Assembly (NCBI RefSeq): GCF_000243695.2
Contig: NZ_AHMN02000007.1
Location: forward strand, 62,001 to 126,000
DNA from: Leptospira kirschneri serovar Cynopteri str. 3522 CT
GTDB taxonomy: Bacteria > Spirochaetota > Leptospiria > Leptospirales > Leptospiraceae
Direction: 5' to 3'
Length of the DNA stretch: 64,000 bases
Shown here: positions 49,289 to 64,000 of the stretch, piece by piece
Position numbering within the stretch: position 1 is the stretch's first letter
Layout: each line of letters starts with the position of its first letter
The notes under the pieces: model-generated
The model's input: the letters and a program-made list of their open reading frames with translations, nothing else
What the model was told of the DNA's origin: nothing
Database searches by the model: none
Position numbers and translations under genes: made by a program

Positions 49289-49809
49289 TCTGAAGTTTTA
49301 ACCGAAACGTTTTCAGAATCGACTGAGAATTTCAATTCTATCTCCGTTTTATGAAGTACAACTTTCAAATATTGAAACCCTAGAAGAGAGGGAATCGAAA
49401 CACAAAGACCTTGAATCGTAGTATTTAAAGCGAGCCTAATTCCTTCTGAAAAAATTTCTAAACTGACCGAACCTGCATTTTTCATTTCCTCGAAAGCTAC
49501 TGAAATTCCGATTACCGTTCCGAGAAGTCCGAGCATGGTAGCAATGCCTGCTAGATTTCGAATCCAAGAAATCATCGTTTCCGGAACGAAAAATTCTTTG
49601 ATAAAAAATTCTTCCGGGTCTTCGAATAGAAACTTTAAATCTATATTTCGTTTCTCTTTGTTTGTATTGTCATCTTGAAGTCTCAATAAGATTTTTCTTT
49701 TAAGAACCGGAAGAAAGGTGCGAACCCGAATAAAGAGGCCTAGATTGATAAAACTTACGATTAAGATGAGAACAGAAACCCACCCACCTTTTGCCAATAA
49801 AAATTCCAC
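49285..49809 (-). CDS. MotA/TolQ/ExbB proton channel family protein
   Basis: 174 aa, with three membrane spans (about 8-27, 85-107 and 128-150). The core is IRNLAGIATMLGLLGTVIGISVAFEEM, followed by ALNTTIQGLCVSIPSLLGFQYL, the conserved ExbB/TolQ pore-lining helices. Shorter than E. coli ExbB (244 aa) but in the range of many small ExbB homologues. Partner of the ExbD downstream, with which it overlaps by 4 bases. Confidence 0.87.
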   Translation of the reverse strand: MEFLLAKGGWVSVLILIVSFINLGLFIRVRTFLPVLKRKILLRLQDDNTNKEKRNIDLKFLFEDPEEFFIKEFFVPETMISWIRNLAGIATMLGLLGTVIGISVAFEEMKNAGSVSLEIFSEGIRLALNTTIQGLCVSIPSLLGFQYLKVVLHKTEIELKFSVDSENVSVKTSE

Positions 49810-50435
49810 AAAAATCCCCCGAATCTAAAGGCAGATTGTTATTTCCTTTTTCTTTGTCATTCCAAACCTGACTTATTTGTTTCGCAAAACCTATTTCTTA
49901 CTTTAGGACTCTATAATAGAATACGGATATTTTATGTTGAAAAATGAATTCTCCATCCGTTTCTAACTTATGGTATTTAATTTTATAAGAATCGGTAAAA
50001 CGGTTTCGTGTCAAATGGATTGTTTTTACGTTTTTGATTTGTATAGAGACTTACTGCTCGAACATATGAAAACAATAATTATTCTTAAACCTGTTTCAAA
50101 ACTTAAAATGTGGATCTCGCACAAAAAAGCCAACAATTTCAGTTAGATATAATTTTTTGAGGATTTGTAAATCGACCATTCATTTTCTGGTACTACTTTT
50201 ATACGTCCGAGTAGTAAGAAATAAATTTTTTACAATCCGTTGATAAATTCACAACAAAATGTAATAGTTCCCACATTTTAAGATTATTACAAATTTTCAG
50301 AAATTTTACAAATCAGAGATCAAAACCTAAAGTAATAGTTCCTACAACTATAAATTCATTTTAGAATTTCTATCCTTACGTCTTTATCGTAAAAACTCTA
50401 CTTGCCAAACATAAATAAACCATTTCATTAACCGT
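49810..50435. repeat. Gap with mixed short repeats
   Basis: 626 bp between divergent genes. 49935-49970 (TTGAAAAATGAATTCTCCATC) recurs at 59062-59090. 50195-50222 has the TATACGTCCGAGTAGTAAG fragment. 50255-50350 holds two GGAACT-type units (AATAGTTCCCACATTTTA and AATAGTTCCTACAAC). No gene is seen. Confidence 0.5.
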
Positions 50436-51185
50436 ATGTCTGGATTTCAAATGCCTCAGGCCGATTTTAAGGCCGGGTTTGTTCGGGAAAATTTTAATAA
50501 AATCGCAAAAAAATATGATCGATTCAACGATTGGAATAGCTTTCTACTTCATCGAGTTTGGAAAAATAGTTTGGTGCAGGAAGTTGAAAATAATTTTTCC
50601 GGCCACTTGCATGTATTAGATCTTTGTTGTGGAACTGGAGATATTTCTTTACGTTTGGGAAATTCTTCCTTCGTAGATCATGTGACCTGTGTGGACTTTT
50701 CGGAAAATATGTTGGAAATAGCGAAGACCAGACTTGAAAAACAAGCTCAAAAAGGTAGAATCCATTTTGAACTTGGAGACGCCACAAAACTGATTCAGTT
50801 TCAAAATTCTCAATTTGATGTGGTTTCAATCGGCTTTGGTCTTCGTAATGTAGATGATCTTTCCAAAGCAATCGGAGAAATTTTTCGGGTTTTAAAACCG
50901 GGAGGAATGTTTCTCAATTTAGACGTAGGAAAAGTCAAAAATCCTTGGATTCGTTGGATCGCTGATTTTTATTTTTTTAGAATCGTTCCGATTTTAGGTT
51001 ATATTCTTTGGGGAGGGAAAAATGAAATGTTTGATTATCTTCCTGTTTCTTCCCTATCCTATCCGGATCAGGAAACTTTAAAGTCGATTTTTGAAAAAGA
51101 AGGTTTTCAAGAAGTACGATATAAAAATTTTGTTTTTGGGAATGCAACACTTCACGTCGCCAAAAAACCTTCTAAAAAAACATGA
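50436..51185 (+). CDS. ubiE: Demethylmenaquinone methyltransferase (UbiE/MenG)
   Basis: 249 aa. UbiE family signatures: FNKIAKKYDRFNDWNSFLLHR near the start, DLCCGTGDISL (SAM site, about 66-76), CVDFSENML, and SIGFGLRNVDD. The enzyme adds the C-methyl group in the last step of menaquinone (or in ubiquinone) synthesis; Leptospira is known to use menaquinone, so the menaquinone function is preferred. Complete and alone on its strand; the next gene on the same strand is the LruC-domain lipoprotein. Confidence 0.92.
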   Translation: MSGFQMPQADFKAGFVRENFNKIAKKYDRFNDWNSFLLHRVWKNSLVQEVENNFSGHLHVLDLCCGTGDISLRLGNSSFVDHVTCVDFSENMLEIAKTRLEKQAQKGRIHFELGDATKLIQFQNSQFDVVSIGFGLRNVDDLSKAIGEIFRVLKPGGMFLNLDVGKVKNPWIRWIADFYFFRIVPILGYILWGGKNEMFDYLPVSSLSYPDQETLKSIFEKEGFQEVRYKNFVFGNATLHVAKKPSKKT

Positions 51186-51322
51186 AATTAATTTAAAATG
51201 CCGTTAAAGGCAAAAAAAATCTTTCTTGAAACTAAAAAATCACCTATAATTCCCTCCTCGAATAGTATTGAACGTTGAGTACTCTTCGTCTTTTATTTCA
51301 ATTATAAAAAAGGGATATAGAG

Positions 51323-53304
<1,982 letters not shown>

Positions 53305-53316
53305 TCGATTAACAAA

Positions 53317-53348
53317 TAAAGGAGTATATTCCGATATTTTAAAGGAAT

Positions 53349-53359
<11 letters not shown>
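53317..53359 (+). terminator. 16-bp stem hairpin after the LruC-domain gene
   Basis: Left arm TAAAGGAGTATATTCC (53317-53332), 11-nt loop, right arm GGAATATGCTCCTTTA (53344-53359), with one G-U type mismatch. Only a short T run follows. The right arm contains the ATG (53349) of the PrsW-like gene. Confidence 0.65.
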
Positions 53360-54711
<1,352 letters not shown>

Positions 54712-54719
<8 letters not shown>

Positions 54720-56826
54720 TTCTATTTAGGCTGTCAAAATCTTCGGCAGAAATGGCAAATTCATCCATAGACGTTTCAAAGAAGGAACTAGGAAGAATTT
54801 CCGCTTTTAAATATTTGGCATTGCCTGGAACGGTTAGTCCGATCGAACTTACATTTGCAAATAACGGTAATGTTTTGGATTGAATTTCAACCCAGTCAGA
54901 CCCCAGAAAAGACCAACGAATATGAATCTTATCTCTTTTAGAAAAATTTTTTCCTTCTGGGACAAAAGCTCTTAAACTGAGTGGAGCTTTACTCGCCAAT
55001 ACCCAGGTCGCGCCGGAAGAAAATTCATGATAACGAATTCCGTTTTGGATCAAACCTTGTTTTTTAGCCATAAGTTGATAAGACTTCAATTCCGCATAAC
55101 GAAACTCGGGACCCCATAAATTCGGTGCGATTTTAATTAAAGAATAAAATAAAAAGAAAGTTCCCAAAAATAAAGAGATAAGATTAAATCCGCCTCCGAA
55201 AGCTCTATGTAGTTGTCTCGTTTGAGAAGAAGCGGAAGTAATTAACCAGAGACAAAAAAAGGCAACGGTTCCACTACTTCCAGTCCAAGGCATAAAAAAA
55301 ATAGAGATGGGCAAAAGTAAAATTAAAACCTTCCAATGATCGCGTAACGCAATTTCCAAACCTATCCAACCCAAAAAAATGAGAATTAGAAAAATCCCAC
55401 CGTCGTGTAATAAAAATAAGAAAGAAGAAAGTTCCAATTCTCTCATTCCTCCAGGTGGAATTGGATTGGAAGATCTAGAATCAATCCAGTTGAGTACAAA
55501 ACTACCAGCGCCGTTTCCTAACCAAATCGATTGTTTTGTCCAATTCCAAGCGGATTTAGTTTGAAGCCACCCTTCTCCCCCATAAAGATCCAAAAAACGA
55601 AAAATACCTCCTCCAGGACTACGAAAGGACTTAATCCAAGTTTGATGAAGTTCCTGCCAAGATTCAAACGACCAAGAAAATGATCCGATCCATAAAATCA
55701 AAACTACAAAAATAATCCATACGATCATACAAACCGGGATATAAGATAGTTTCCACCAACGATTTCGAATTTTAGGAAAATTGATAACGGAATAACTGTA
55801 TGTCAAAAGAGTAAAAAGTAAGATCCAGGAACCTGCACTAAAATGTTTCCCTAAAACTAAAAAAGGGAATAAAAGTCCAGCGCTCAAAATGATTTTTGTA
55901 GGAGAACGCCAACTTTTAGAATTAAGATAGTAAAAAAAATACGCGATCCAAAGAGGGAAAAACCAATTGAGGGATTTTGAATCCACAAGAAAACCAGAAG
56001 CCGAATAAGAACCTCCTATGATAGGAGTGAACGGGATTACCGAACCCAGCGTAAACCCTTGAATTAAGAATAGTAGAATATTCAAAAATACTCCAGCAAA
56101 AAGCCCTTGTCTCCAATACTTAACTGGAGAATCGCTTTCGTGAGAGGAAGATTCTTCCGCTAAAAAATAAAGTATTACAAGAACCCAGGATCCTAAAAAG
56201 TCCAAACTCAAACCGAAAGCATATCTAGAACTGATTCCGGGAAAATACGTCATATCTAAAATACCGAAACCCTTAAAAGGAGGCGCGTTAAAATAGGTAA
56301 AAAAACGTTCTATAAGAAGTAATAAACAAAAAATCAAAATCCCTACTTTAGGATTTTGATAGAACGGCAGAGAAGATTTGTAAGGTCGATTGATATAAAA
56401 AAAACGGAATATAGGGTCTTCTTCGTTTACGGTTTGTGAATGAAAAGTGGAAATATATTGCCTTAAAAAAATCCCTAAAATAGCGCCCGCAAATAAACCA
56501 CTTAGGGAACCAAATATTACCGTTTTATCATATAGTAATCCTGGTAAGACAAGAGCCCCCGCCATTGTAAATATCCTTCCCGGTTTACGATGATATAGAT
56601 TGGGAATCAATCCGAAAAGGAACTGGATCGTTCCGATTGCTATCATTCCGGCCCCTTCCGTTTCTCTTACAAAAAGAAAGCTTCGGAACAAAAGATAGGA
56701 AATAACGGAACAGAGAATAAGGCCAAAAAATGTAGGAGTTCTAAGTGGTTTCAGTTTATGGAATAATCCAGACACGAATAAAAAGGATTTTGAAAAAGAT
56801 TCAGATTTCAATCTAAAAACGATCAA
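54712..56826 (-). CDS. O-antigen-ligase-like polytopic membrane protein
   Basis: 704 aa with about 14 hydrophobic spans from residue 30 to 565, then a soluble C-terminal domain (about 570-704) of beta strands. The loop WLGNGAGSFVLNW with a following large polar segment resembles the Wzy_C / O-antigen ligase region, which normally holds catalytic Arg and His. This is the best guess for function, but the overall similarity is weak and it could be another polysaccharide-chain protein. No other glycan gene is adjacent. Confidence 0.6.
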
Positions 56827-57657
56827 AAAAATGACTTCTTATTACTCGAACGTATAAAAATAATACCAAAGGTAACAATCGATTTTACCAAAGATGTGAA
56901 AGTTTTCAAAAAATGACATTCAACCCGGATTTGTTGGCCTTTTAAAGAAGACCCTACATTTTAAGTTTAGAAACAAAATTCAGCATAAGTATTATTTTTA
57001 TGTGTTTGAATAGCAAACAACATGATTTGTGTATAAGAAAATTTTCTAAAAATAGGAATCTACGCTTATGGAGAAAATTTTACCTAATCTTAACCGTAAG
57101 TTAGGCAATGATTCATTTTTCTAAAAAAAAGTCGGATCTGAACTTTACAGATCAATTCCTAAAATGTGGGAACTACCACAAATCGCGATTTTACGAGTAA
57201 ATTCTAAAATTGTAGGAACTACTACTTTTAGAATCACTTTACTTTGTTTAAAATGCCGATTCTAAAATATTTTTGAGATGGCTTCTATAAAATTCTTTCT
57301 CGTTTTTTACGCCGAATTCACGTTAATTCTATAATTCTTAAAGACTACTATATATTAATGAAGTATTCAATATTTGCTTTAAAATAGGGTTTTGTGATAA
57401 AAATTTAAGGTATTCAATTTTATAAAACATGGGAGTTCCCACATTCATTTTTAAGATTTTGAAATCGCTCTTAATGAACACGAGTTGAAGTATAGATTGT
57501 ATCAAGTGTTGTATGAGTTCCCACATTTTTGGGAAACTAAAACGCCCTGCTTTCTGACTCTGTAAAATTTGAAACAGGTTTAATCTTTATGATGGGTTTA
57601 GAAATTTTCTACAACTTTTAGAAAGAAAAGTTAGATAATAAGAAACAAATAAAAAAT
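56827..57657. repeat. Gap with GGAACT-family repeats
   Basis: 831 bp. 56838-56870 has the TTACTCGAACGTATAAAAATA fragment. 57110-57330 is a full GGAACT-family copy ending in GAATTCACGTTAAT. 57345-57425 carries the AAGTATTCAATATTT and AAGGTATTCAATTTTATAAA blocks. 57420-57545 has two GAGTTCCCACATT units. No gene is seen. Confidence 0.55.
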
Positions 57658-58113
57658 TCAATCATCCATCGAATCCATATCAGATGGGATTTTATAAGCG
57701 CCTGTAAGACGACTCCCAGCATTTTTACGAGAAAAACCTTTGCTTTTAGAAAGAGTTTCTGCGTATTCGACAGTATAACGGGTCCAAGGAATTGCTTTGA
57801 GACGTGCGATAGGAATTTTTTTACCTGTTCCTTCACAAACGCCATAAGTCCCCTCTTCGATTTTCTCCAATGCTGCATCAATCTCTCGGATGGTTTCTAT
57901 TTCAGCTTCGGAAAGAACGGAACTCAAAGTTTCTTCGTTAATTTCGGATGCAATATCCGCAATATCACCCATTTCTTTAAGGCCAGACGGTTTACTATTA
58001 TCTTCCCAATGGGCATACTTTTCCAAGAGAGCATTTTTTTTCTCATGAAGAAGTTCAGAGATTTCTTGGAGAACTTTTTTATCGTATGCCGGAGCCGATT
58101 TTTTTGCAGTCAT
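57658..58113 (-). CDS. DksA/TraR family protein with decayed zinc finger
   Basis: 151 aa. A coiled-coil N-terminal half (about 10-90) carries the family pattern, including SEINEETLSSVLSEAEIETI and REIDAALEKIEEGTYGVCEGTGKKIPIARLKAIPWTRY. In DksA the zinc-finger Cys residues lie at GxCxxC and CxxC; here only the first Cys remains (VCEGTG, then RYTVEY). DksA binds RNA polymerase through its secondary channel and, with ppGpp, controls rRNA and amino acid genes. Its start is 17 bp after the stop of rpmG on the same strand. Whether the loss of Cys weakens it or marks a zinc-free subclass is not known. Confidence 0.85.
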   Translation of the reverse strand: MTAKKSAPAYDKKVLQEISELLHEKKNALLEKYAHWEDNSKPSGLKEMGDIADIASEINEETLSSVLSEAEIETIREIDAALEKIEEGTYGVCEGTGKKIPIARLKAIPWTRYTVEYAETLSKSKGFSRKNAGSRLTGAYKIPSDMDSMDD

Positions 58114-58130
58114 CCTATTACCTGGAAATT

Positions 58131-60683
<2,553 letters not shown>

Positions 60684-63017
60684 ATGAAAAATGAGAAAGG
60701 CCAATTCAAAAAATCAAAAGAATTGTTGAATAGAAAAATTTTTCCTATTCTCTTCCTATTTATTATTCTCCTAACCCTTGTTGATTGTATTGGAGGAAAC
60801 GGTTCCACAACATTTAAGGGAATCATCTTTGGACCCGTGAACAATCTGTTACAATCTCCTGCAAGTAATAACCCTCTTTCTGTCAATTATTCTTCAAGTC
60901 CATATATATTTACAAAGGATGCTCCTATTGAACCGATTCAACCGAATATAAGTGGATCGATCGAACAATGCTCCTCCAATCCTGCTCTACCAACAGGACT
61001 TCTTATAGATGGAAAAACTTGTAATATCTCAGGGACACCGACACTAAACCAACCGGCTACAAATTATACAATTACTGCTTCAAATCAATCTGAAACTAAA
61101 AATGCTACAATTGTAATTACAGTGAATGCAAATCCACCAGCTGCTTTGAATTTTGCGGTACCTGTTTTTACTTTTACAGCAGGTGCTTTACCTGGGTTTG
61201 CTCCTATAGTTCCAAGTTATACGGGAACGATTACAAATTGTATCTCTGATATTCCTCTACCTGCAGGACTTTTTTTGGGAACTACAAATTGTTCTATTTC
61301 CGGATCCCCAACCACAACGCAAGGTCCAACTAACTACACAATTACTGCAAGCAACTCTTTTGGAAGTACAAACACCGTAATTACAATTACGATCAATATC
61401 GCACCTCCATCCGCTTTAAATTATGCAGGTAGCCCTTTTGTTTTTACTCAAGGCGCAACCATCGCAATCATTCACCCCACTTATACTGGCACCGTTACTG
61501 CATGTAATTCAGATATTCCTTTACCTGCTGGGCTTATACTTGGAACTACTTGTGCGATTTCCGGAACCCCGACTACAATTCAACCTGCAACCAACTATAA
61601 CATTACAGCTAGCAATGCTTCTGGAAGTATTAGCTTTCCAATAACAATTACAGTCAACTTAGCACCTCCATCTGCTTTAAGTTATGCGGGAACTCCGTTT
61701 ACTTTTACACAAGGTGCAACAATCACTACAGCTACTCCTTCTGTAACTGGAACTGTTACTGCATGTAACTCCGATATCCCTTTACCAGCTGGTTTAGGAA
61801 TCAACGGAACTACCTGTGCAATATCCGGAACTCCAACTACAACTCAGGCTGCTACAAATTACACGATCACTGCAAGCAATGCTTACGGTAGCACAAACAC
61901 TACTATCTCGATTCGTGTCAACTTAGCACCTCCGTCTGCTTTAAGTTATGCGGGAACTCCGTTTACTTTTACACAAGGAGCAACAATCACTACAGCTACT
62001 CCTTCCGTAACTGGAACTGTTACGGCATGTAACTCCGATATTCCTTTACCAGCAGCTGGTTTAGGAATCAACGGAACTACCTGTGCAATATCCGGAACTC
62101 CAACTACAACTCAGGCTGCTACAAATTACACGATCACTGCAAGCAATGCATACGGTAGCACAAACACTACTATCTCGATTACAGTTAATCTTGCTCCTCC
62201 AGCCGGACTTGCTTATACACCAACTGCTTTAGTCCTTTATAAAGGAGTTGCAGGAACCGTAACACCTACGGTTACTGGAACAGTTACTAGCTGTAATCCA
62301 AATGTAGCTTTACCAGGAGGACTTACTCTGAATGCTACAACTTGTGCAATCTCTGGAACTCCAACTGTATTTCAAGCCTCCGCAAATTATACGATTACTG
62401 CAAGTAACTCTTCTGGAAGTACCAATACTACAATTAGTATTATGATTTTTGGAACACCTCCTCTGAAGACAATGCAAACAAACTGTTGGAACACGACTGG
62501 AACTATAGATACAACTTGCGTGGCCACTTCATCCGCAGGTCAAGATGGAAAATTACAAAAAGGAACCACGCCATCTTTTACCAATCAAACTGTCAATATA
62601 GCTGTCGGTGTGGATCATTATATCACAGTAGACAATAACACTGGACTTGTTTGGAAAACCTGTCATGAAGGTAGAACGAATTCTACTTGTGCAGGTGGCG
62701 CCGATGTATATTACAATCTAGCAAGTGCCACAACCGCTTGTACTAATTTAAACACAGGAACAGGTTATGCAAATCGAACAAATTGGAGACTACCTACTAT
62801 TTCCGAAATGGAAACCTTAGTCGATTTCAATGTAGCTACATCCCCAAGAACTTTCGTTACATCTTTCCCAGGAACGAGCGGAAGTTATTACTATTGGAGC
62901 TCTAACTTATACCTACCAGATACAACGAAGTCCTTAGTTCTTTATTTCTCCAGTGGATCAACAACTTGGACGGATAAAACCGTTGCGGGTTCTTTAACTC
63001 GTTGTGTGTCACCTTAG
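60684..63017 (+). CDS. Exported Ig-like-repeat protein with DUF1566 (Lcl) end
   Basis: 777 aa from ATG 60684, with AGGTAGGG 6-7 bases upstream; a GTG at 60654 is rejected. After a Lys-rich start, a hydrophobic core ends in LTLVDC, a possible lipobox Cys. Six Ig-like (putative He_PIG type) repeats of about 88 residues follow (about 60-605), each with PP.AL.Y, two Cys (TACNSD and TTCAISGTP) and NYTITASN. Repeats 4 and 5 are almost the same. The C-terminus (about 640-777) is a DUF1566/Lcl domain (GLVWKTCHEG, NWRLPTISEMETL, YYYWSSN). Likely surface-exposed; adhesive role is inference. An adjacent small DUF1566 protein is a paralogue of its last domain. Confidence 0.8.
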   Translation: MKNEKGQFKKSKELLNRKIFPILFLFIILLTLVDCIGGNGSTTFKGIIFGPVNNLLQSPASNNPLSVNYSSSPYIFTKDAPIEPIQPNISGSIEQCSSNPALPTGLLIDGKTCNISGTPTLNQPATNYTITASNQSETKNATIVITVNANPPAALNFAVPVFTFTAGALPGFAPIVPSYTGTITNCISDIPLPAGLFLGTTNCSISGSPTTTQGPTNYTITASNSFGSTNTVITITINIAPPSALNYAGSPFVFTQGATIAIIHPTYTGTVTACNSDIPLPAGLILGTTCAISGTPTTIQPATNYNITASNASGSISFPITITVNLAPPSALSYAGTPFTFTQGATITTATPSVTGTVTACNSDIPLPAGLGINGTTCAISGTPTTTQAATNYTITASNAYGSTNTTISIRVNLAPPSALSYAGTPFTFTQGATITTATPSVTGTVTACNSDIPLPAAGLGINGTTCAISGTPTTTQAATNYTITASNAYGSTNTTISITVNLAPPAGLAYTPTALVLYKGVAGTVTPTVTGTVTSCNPNVALPGGLTLNATTCAISGTPTVFQASANYTITASNSSGSTNTTISIMIFGTPPLKTMQTNCWNTTGTIDTTCVATSSAGQDGKLQKGTTPSFTNQTVNIAVGVDHYITVDNNTGLVWKTCHEGRTNSTCAGGADVYYNLASATTACTNLNTGTGYANRTNWRLPTISEMETLVDFNVATSPRTFVTSFPGTSGSYYYWSSNLYLPDTTKSLVLYFSSGSTTWTDKTVAGSLTRCVSP
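61662..62192 (+). repeat. Two near-identical tandem Ig-repeat coding units
   Basis: 61662-61925 (264 bp) and 61926-62192 (267 bp) differ by a handful of synonymous-looking changes and one in-frame GCA insertion near 62052. The other four Ig-like repeats of the gene are much more divergent, so this is a recent duplication or gene conversion. Confidence 0.8.
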
Positions 63018-63071
63018 CTTAGTAGCAATGAATAATGAAAGAAATGTAAAATATATCCTAATATTCTTAAG

Positions 63072-63104
63072 TATCATAAACCTTTTCCAATAAAGGTTTA
63101 TGAT
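63072..63104 (+). terminator. Hairpin between the two DUF1566 genes
   Basis: TATCATAAACCTTT (63072-63085), a short loop, AAAGGTTTATGATA (63091-63104): a perfect 14-bp stem. It lacks a long T run but is well placed to end the upstream gene. Confidence 0.5.
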
Positions 63105-63137
63105 AAGAATCTTACAGACTTTTAAGAGAGGCCAATT

Positions 63138-63671
63138 ATGAAGTCAAAAACTATGGTAACAAAAACCAAAAACCGGAAATCATTTTTCTTCTATAAGTTG
63201 ATTTTGGTTTTTTTTGGATTCACAATTTCAATCGTTTCCGCGCCTTTTGTAGACAACAATGACGGAACCATTACCGATATAGGCAATGCTCTGATTTGGC
63301 AAAAGTGTACAAATAATCTTTCCGATACAAGTTGTACAACTGGAGGTACTACCCAGATGGATTGGGCAAATGCCCTTACTTTTTGCAACGGGCTTAACGC
63401 GCTTAACGCTGGGGCAGGTTACACTAATCGAACTACTTGGAGATTACCCAACGTAACCGAATTAAGAAGTATTATCGATCACTCACTTGGCACATCTCCA
63501 GTAATCAATACTACTATTTTTCCAGGAACAGTTTCTCAATACTATTGGACATCAACTACATATAAACTATTAACGTCCAGTGCTTGGGCTATTAACTTTC
63601 AATCTGGATTTACTTCTGGGAATGGAAAGACTACAACCTACTATGTTCGTTGTGTCGCCTCTCCGCCTTGA
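63138..63671 (+). CDS. Exported DUF1566 (Lcl) domain protein
   Basis: 177 aa. A Lys-rich start and a hydrophobic span (about 15-35, ending SIVSAPF) look like a signal peptide. The whole mature part is one Lcl/DUF1566 domain: VDNNDGTITD, NALIWQKC, NRTTWRLPNVTELRSIIDH, QYYWTSTTY, YYVRCVAS. This is close to the C-terminal domain of the upstream 777-aa protein, so the two genes are paralogues in tandem. Function unknown; Lcl-type domains in Legionella bind glycans, but that cannot be assumed here. A strong terminator follows. Confidence 0.8.
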   Translation: MKSKTMVTKTKNRKSFFFYKLILVFFGFTISIVSAPFVDNNDGTITDIGNALIWQKCTNNLSDTSCTTGGTTQMDWANALTFCNGLNALNAGAGYTNRTTWRLPNVTELRSIIDHSLGTSPVINTTIFPGTVSQYYWTSTTYKLLTSSAWAINFQSGFTSGNGKTTTYYVRCVASPP

Positions 63672-63680
63672 TGTTTTTTT

Positions 63681-63708
63681 AAGCGAGATTGGGTAGGTAA
63701 TCTCGCTT
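63681..63708 (+). terminator. Rho-independent terminator
   Basis: Perfect 10-bp stem AAGCGAGATT (63681-63690) and AATCTCGCTT (63699-63708), loop GGGTAGGT, with a T run on the left side and TTTC on the right. It could work in both directions, ending the DUF1566 gene and the IS66 remnant. Confidence 0.8.
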
Positions 63709-63742
63709 TCATTGATTTGCTTGAAATAGCGTAAGTTGGCTA

Positions 63743-64000
63743 ACGAACCCAAGGTTCTCCCGCTTTTTGGAAGATTCTCGTAAGAAAGACCTCTAGCAGC
63801 CTTTCCCAAGATTCAAAAAGATCCCGTAAAAATGCGTAAGGATTCAATTCCTGAGATTCTTGCATTTTGAATTAACGAATAGAAAAACCTGCACTTGCAA
63901 TAACTCCCTTGCAGACAACCGGAGAAAAGCCAGTTTTTTCTACCAATAACAAAGGAACGACGGATATAGTTCTCAACGAGATTCGTATCGAGTGCACATC
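63743..64000 (-). pseudogene. IS66-type transposase C-terminal fragment, frameshifted
   Basis: Reading inward from the window edge, one minus frame gives DTNLVENYIRRSFVIG, then RKNWLFSGCLQGSY and FFYSLIQNARISG, matching the IS66 TnpC end (AE..IRPFVIGRKNWLFSG, then YSLIETAK.NG). The homology then moves to another frame, ELNPYAFLRDLFESW (IS66 GL.PY.YL..LFE). So a frameshift lies near 63855-63865. The rest of the element is outside the window; no inverted repeat is seen at this end. Confidence 0.8.

Noticed and set aside
51197..51220. Terminator after ubiE (GCC..GGC followed by A-run)
   Set aside because: The stem is only 4 bp and the run is of A on the coding strand, so it does not fit a terminator for ubiE.

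Overview
The window is a stretch of AT-rich spirochaete chromosome, most consistent with a pathogenic-clade Leptospira. I base this on overall protein resemblance (ArgB, MetH, a LruC-domain lipoprotein, several Leptospira-style lipoproteins with loose lipoboxes), on frequent TTG/GTG starts, on the multidomain cyclases and GAF/SpoIIE proteins typical of the genus, and on gene-poor gaps packed with short degenerate repeats. The species cannot be fixed from the sequence alone. No rRNA, tRNA, CRISPR array, prophage or replication origin is visible.

Layout. 1-7.5 kb: FlgO-like lipoprotein, TraB protein, cheD, HDOD protein, shikimate kinase, tyrosine recombinase, SDR, metallo-beta-lactamase-fold hydrolase and a small membrane protein. 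7.5-8.6 kb: gap with a MITE. 8.6-17 kb: 7TM adenylate cyclase, bcp peroxiredoxin, M61 peptidase, SDR, argB, GAF-GAF-SpoIIE phosphatase. 17-20 kb: second MITE, phosphofructokinase and a putative envelope protein. 20.8-27.7 kb (minus strand): a methyl-cycle operon running ArsR/SAM-methyltransferase fusion, ahcY, ferredoxin, metH, with a perfect 22-bp palindrome at its head. 27.7-29.5 kb: decayed IS4/Tn5-type insertion sequence that looks like the parent of the MITEs. 29.5-42.5 kb: TetR regulator with a promoter-embedded operator, thioesterase, HAD phosphatase, polysaccharide deacetylase, methyltransferase, chrA, large HAMP cyclase, acyl-CoA synthetase, DoxX-like protein. 43-50 kb: FAD dehydrogenase, lipoprotein, MscS, aroB, NUDIX, ExbD/ExbB. 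50-58 kb: ubiE/menG, LruC-domain lipoprotein, PrsW-like protease, O-antigen-ligase-like membrane protein, DksA-like protein, rpmG. 58.3-60.7 kb: 2.4 kb without genes. 60.7-64 kb: two DUF1566 (Lcl-type) exported proteins and a frameshifted IS66 transposase end cut by the window edge.

How things fit together. Most genes are housekeeping or signalling. The clearest functional unit is the methionine/S-adenosylhomocysteine cycle operon, whose first gene is probably its SAH- or SAM-sensing repressor. shikimate kinase (3.5 kb) and aroB (47 kb) belong to the same pathway but are not linked.

The most unusual material is in the gaps. Three related elements (8043-8325, 17172-17460, 28028-29061) share 16-21 bp terminal inverted repeats and are each flanked by a perfect 9-bp direct repeat of the same target (RTAGAGAGC). 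That target lies in small REP-like hairpins with covarying stems, and these hairpin units are themselves present or absent at different places inside the MITE copies. The window therefore records a nested system of an IS, its MITEs and mobile REP-like hairpins, plus several other dispersed repeat families.
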